Shown: positions 5,452 through 6,526 of the stretch, piece after piece
Numbering within the stretch: position 1 is the stretch's first letter
Layout: each line of letters begins with the position of its first letter
NCBI GenBank assembly: GCA_019117325.1
Contig: DWZY01000113.1
Coordinates: forward strand, 1-6,526
Origin: Candidatus Brevibacterium intestinigallinarum
GTDB taxonomy: Bacteria; Actinomycetota; Actinomycetes; Actinomycetales; Brevibacteriaceae
DNA length: 6,526 nt
Direction: 5' to 3'
The notes under the pieces: generated by a model
Seen by the model: only the letters and a program-made list of their open reading frames with translations
Database searches by the model: none
Told to the model about the DNA's origin: nothing
Translations under genes and position numbers: made by a program

Positions 5452-6383
5452 GCCAGGAGACGATCGTCATCGCCGGCGCCGGAGGCTTCATCGGCCGGCA
5501 CCTCACCGCGAGGTTCCGCGCAGAAGGGGCCCACGTCGTCACGATCGGCCGGGGGAGTGACGCAACCGCGGGGTGGGATGACAACCTCGCCGAACTCCTC
5601 GAGGGCTCGTCCGCACTCATCAACCTCGCCGGGCGCTCGGTCAGCTGCCGCTACACGCTGCGCACGGCGGATGAGATCTTCCGGTCGCGCACGGAGACGA
5701 CGAAGGCGCTGGGGCGCGCACTCGCGGACTGCTCCGCGCCGCCGCCGGTGTGGGTGAATGCGAGCACGGGAACGATCTACCGCGACGCACGGGACCGCCC
5801 GCAGGACGAGACGACGGGGGAGCTGGGCACGGGCTTCTCGGTCGAGGTCGCGCGGGCCTGGGAACACGAGCTGAATGCTGCACCGGTCACAGGCGTCCGC
5901 CGGGTCGCCCTGCGGATGTCGATCGTGATGGGCGCGCACGGCGGCGCACTGAGCCCCAGCATCAATCTGGCCCGGACGGGCTTCGGCGGCCGCCAGGGCG
6001 ACGGTGGGCAGATGCTGTCCTGGGTCCACGTCGACGACGTCCAGCGCGCGATCCGCCACATCCTCACGCATGAGCAGATCGAGGGTCCCGTCAACGTCGC
6101 GACGCGCAACCCGGTCACCAATGACGAGTTCATGGATGCGGTCCGTCGCCATCTGGGCGGACCCGTCAGCGCGCGTGCGCACGTGCCGCTGCCGGCCTGG
6201 TCGCTGAGACTGGGCGCGCGCATCATCCAGACCGAGGCCGAGCTCGTCCTCAAGAGCCGCTGGGTGGATCCCGCCGCGCTGGTCGACAGCGGCTTCGAGT
6301 TCGCCCACCCGACACTGGACGACGCGCTCGCGCAGATCGCCACGGAAACGCCACGTGGGTTTCTCCCCGTCACTCTCGGCTGA
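5448..6383 (+). CDS. TIGR01777-type NAD(P)-dependent epimerase/oxidoreductase (atypical SDR, DUF1731 C-terminus)
   Basis: This 311-residue protein has a Rossmann nucleotide-binding start, IVIAGAGGFIGRHL, with G10-x2-G13-x2-G16. The family block NLAGRSVSCRYT (59-70) follows, then IFRSRTETTKAL (77-88), ASTGTIY (105-111), ARAWEHEL, and LSWVHVDDVQRAI (190-202). The C-terminal region (about 247-296, PLPAWSLRLGARIIQTEAEL onward, with SRWVDPAALVDSGFEFAHPTLDDAL) matches the DUF1731 domain of this family. The length is typical. The usual S-x2-G-Y-Y-G block is changed to ASTGTIYRDA, so Y111 is kept but the Gly after it is not, and no YxxxK is formed. Substrates are unknown for the family; members are annotated as sugar-nucleotide epimerases or quinone/flavonoid-type reductases. 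GGAGG (5436-5440) lies 7 bases before the ATG, inside the TetR gene, and the ATGA overlap suggests coupling. The TGA stop is part of the dif-like site. Confidence 0.9.
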   Translation: MSQETIVIAGAGGFIGRHLTARFRAEGAHVVTIGRGSDATAGWDDNLAELLEGSSALINLAGRSVSCRYTLRTADEIFRSRTETTKALGRALADCSAPPPVWVNASTGTIYRDARDRPQDETTGELGTGFSVEVARAWEHELNAAPVTGVRRVALRMSIVMGAHGGALSPSINLARTGFGGRQGDGGQMLSWVHVDDVQRAIRHILTHEQIEGPVNVATRNPVTNDEFMDAVRRHLGGPVSARAHVPLPAWSLRLGARIIQTEAELVLKSRWVDPAALVDSGFEFAHPTLDDALAQIATETPRGFLPVTLG

Positions 6384-6408
6384 GCCGATAATCTACATTA
6401 TGTTAAGT
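6381..6408 (+). other. dif: dif-like XerC/XerD chromosome dimer resolution site
   Basis: The site has a left (XerC-type) arm TGAGCCGATAA (6381-6391), a 6-base spacer TCTACA (6392-6397) and a right (XerD-type) arm TTATGTTAAGT (6398-6408). Compared with E. coli dif as I remember it, 21 of 28 bases agree, and the right arm agrees at 10 of 11. GCCGATAA followed by a short spacer and TTATG is the usual look of actinobacterial dif sites. The AT-rich block stands out sharply in this GC-rich region. XerC and XerD with FtsK would act here to separate chromosome dimers at the terminus. The first three bases are the TGA stop of the epimerase gene. It could instead be a plasmid Xer site or the edge of a Xer-exploiting element. 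Confidence 0.85.
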
Positions 6409-6526
6409 CCTAGTCTGCGTATTGCATCAGATGAATCACCACGGTCCCCCGGGCGACATGGTGCTGCGAGACGTCTGGCGAGGGCTCTGACCTGCGCAGA
6501 TGCCTCTCCGTACACGATGTCGAGCA
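6409..6526. other. Lower-GC tail after dif, no convincing gene
   Basis: By my count about 61% of these 118 bases are G or C, clearly lower than in the genes before it. The + strand holds only a 19-codon ATG frame (from 6431) without a ribosome binding site. On the - strand two frames are open from the window edge, ending at 6410-6412 and 6393-6395. Neither has a consistent G/C-ending codon pattern over its length. A minus-strand gene ending inside or near the dif site is possible but not supported. Confidence 0.5.

Noticed and set aside
4881..6308. 475-codon open frame on the - strand opposite the TetR and epimerase genes
   Set aside because: It is a shadow of two well-supported genes; the translation is Arg/Ala-rich with no recognisable motif.
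6431..6490. Small + strand ORF of 19 codons after dif
   Set aside because: It has no ribosome binding site, no GC-typical codon pattern and no recognisable sequence.
6393..6524. Minus-strand frame open from the window edge to a stop inside the dif spacer
   Set aside because: G/C-ending codons are frequent only in the first 16 or so codons from the edge and then drop, so coding is not supported with so little sequence.
1..6526. CRISPR array, tRNA or rRNA genes, insertion sequence or transposase
   Set aside because: I saw no regularly spaced repeats, no tRNA-like cloverleaf or rRNA sequence, and no transposase motifs or long terminal inverted repeats.

Overview
The window comes from a high-GC actinobacterium. 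Codons end almost always in G or C, GTG starts are used, and there are a secreted Rpf-type protein, a TetR gene with a leaderless-type start, and a UvrA paralogue of the actinobacterial short type. A Micrococcales-like host is plausible, but nothing in the sequence fixes the genus. All recognisable genes lie on the + strand.

Layout. (1) Bases 1-207 are the 3' end of an unrecognised CDS. Eight bases later a gene for a winged-helix HTH_42 protein of the AlkZ/YcaQ DNA-glycosylase superfamily begins (216-1358). After a 28-base gap containing a strong ribosome binding site comes a 790-residue UvrA-like double ABC ATPase that lacks the UvrB-binding domain (1387-3759). These look like one operon, closed by short tandem repeats and a hairpin. 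(2) A separate transcription unit follows: a leader with two potential hairpins, a small secreted Rpf-type transglycosylase-domain protein (4006-4464), and a strong hairpin terminator. (3) A palindromic operator overlaps a promoter whose -10 box sits 6 bases before the ATG of a TetR-family regulator (4654-5451). The regulator overlaps by ATGA with a TIGR01777-type NAD(P)-dependent epimerase/oxidoreductase (5448-6383). (4) The last three bases of the epimerase gene are the first three bases of a 28-bp site that closely matches bacterial dif, the XerC/XerD chromosome-dimer resolution site. About 118 bases of lower-GC sequence without a convincing gene follow.

How the parts may work together. 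The HTH_42 protein and the UvrA-like protein both belong to families with members that protect antibiotic producers from DNA-damaging compounds (AlkZ for azinomycin, DrrC for daunorubicin). Side by side they suggest a small lesion-removal or genotoxin-resistance module. The TetR-epimerase pair is probably autoregulated, with an unknown ligand. The dif site suggests that the window lies near the replication terminus of the chromosome, where accessory genes are often found. The most notable observations are the dif site sharing a stop codon, the glycosylase-UvrA pair, and the possible Shine-Dalgarno sequestration in the Rpf leader.
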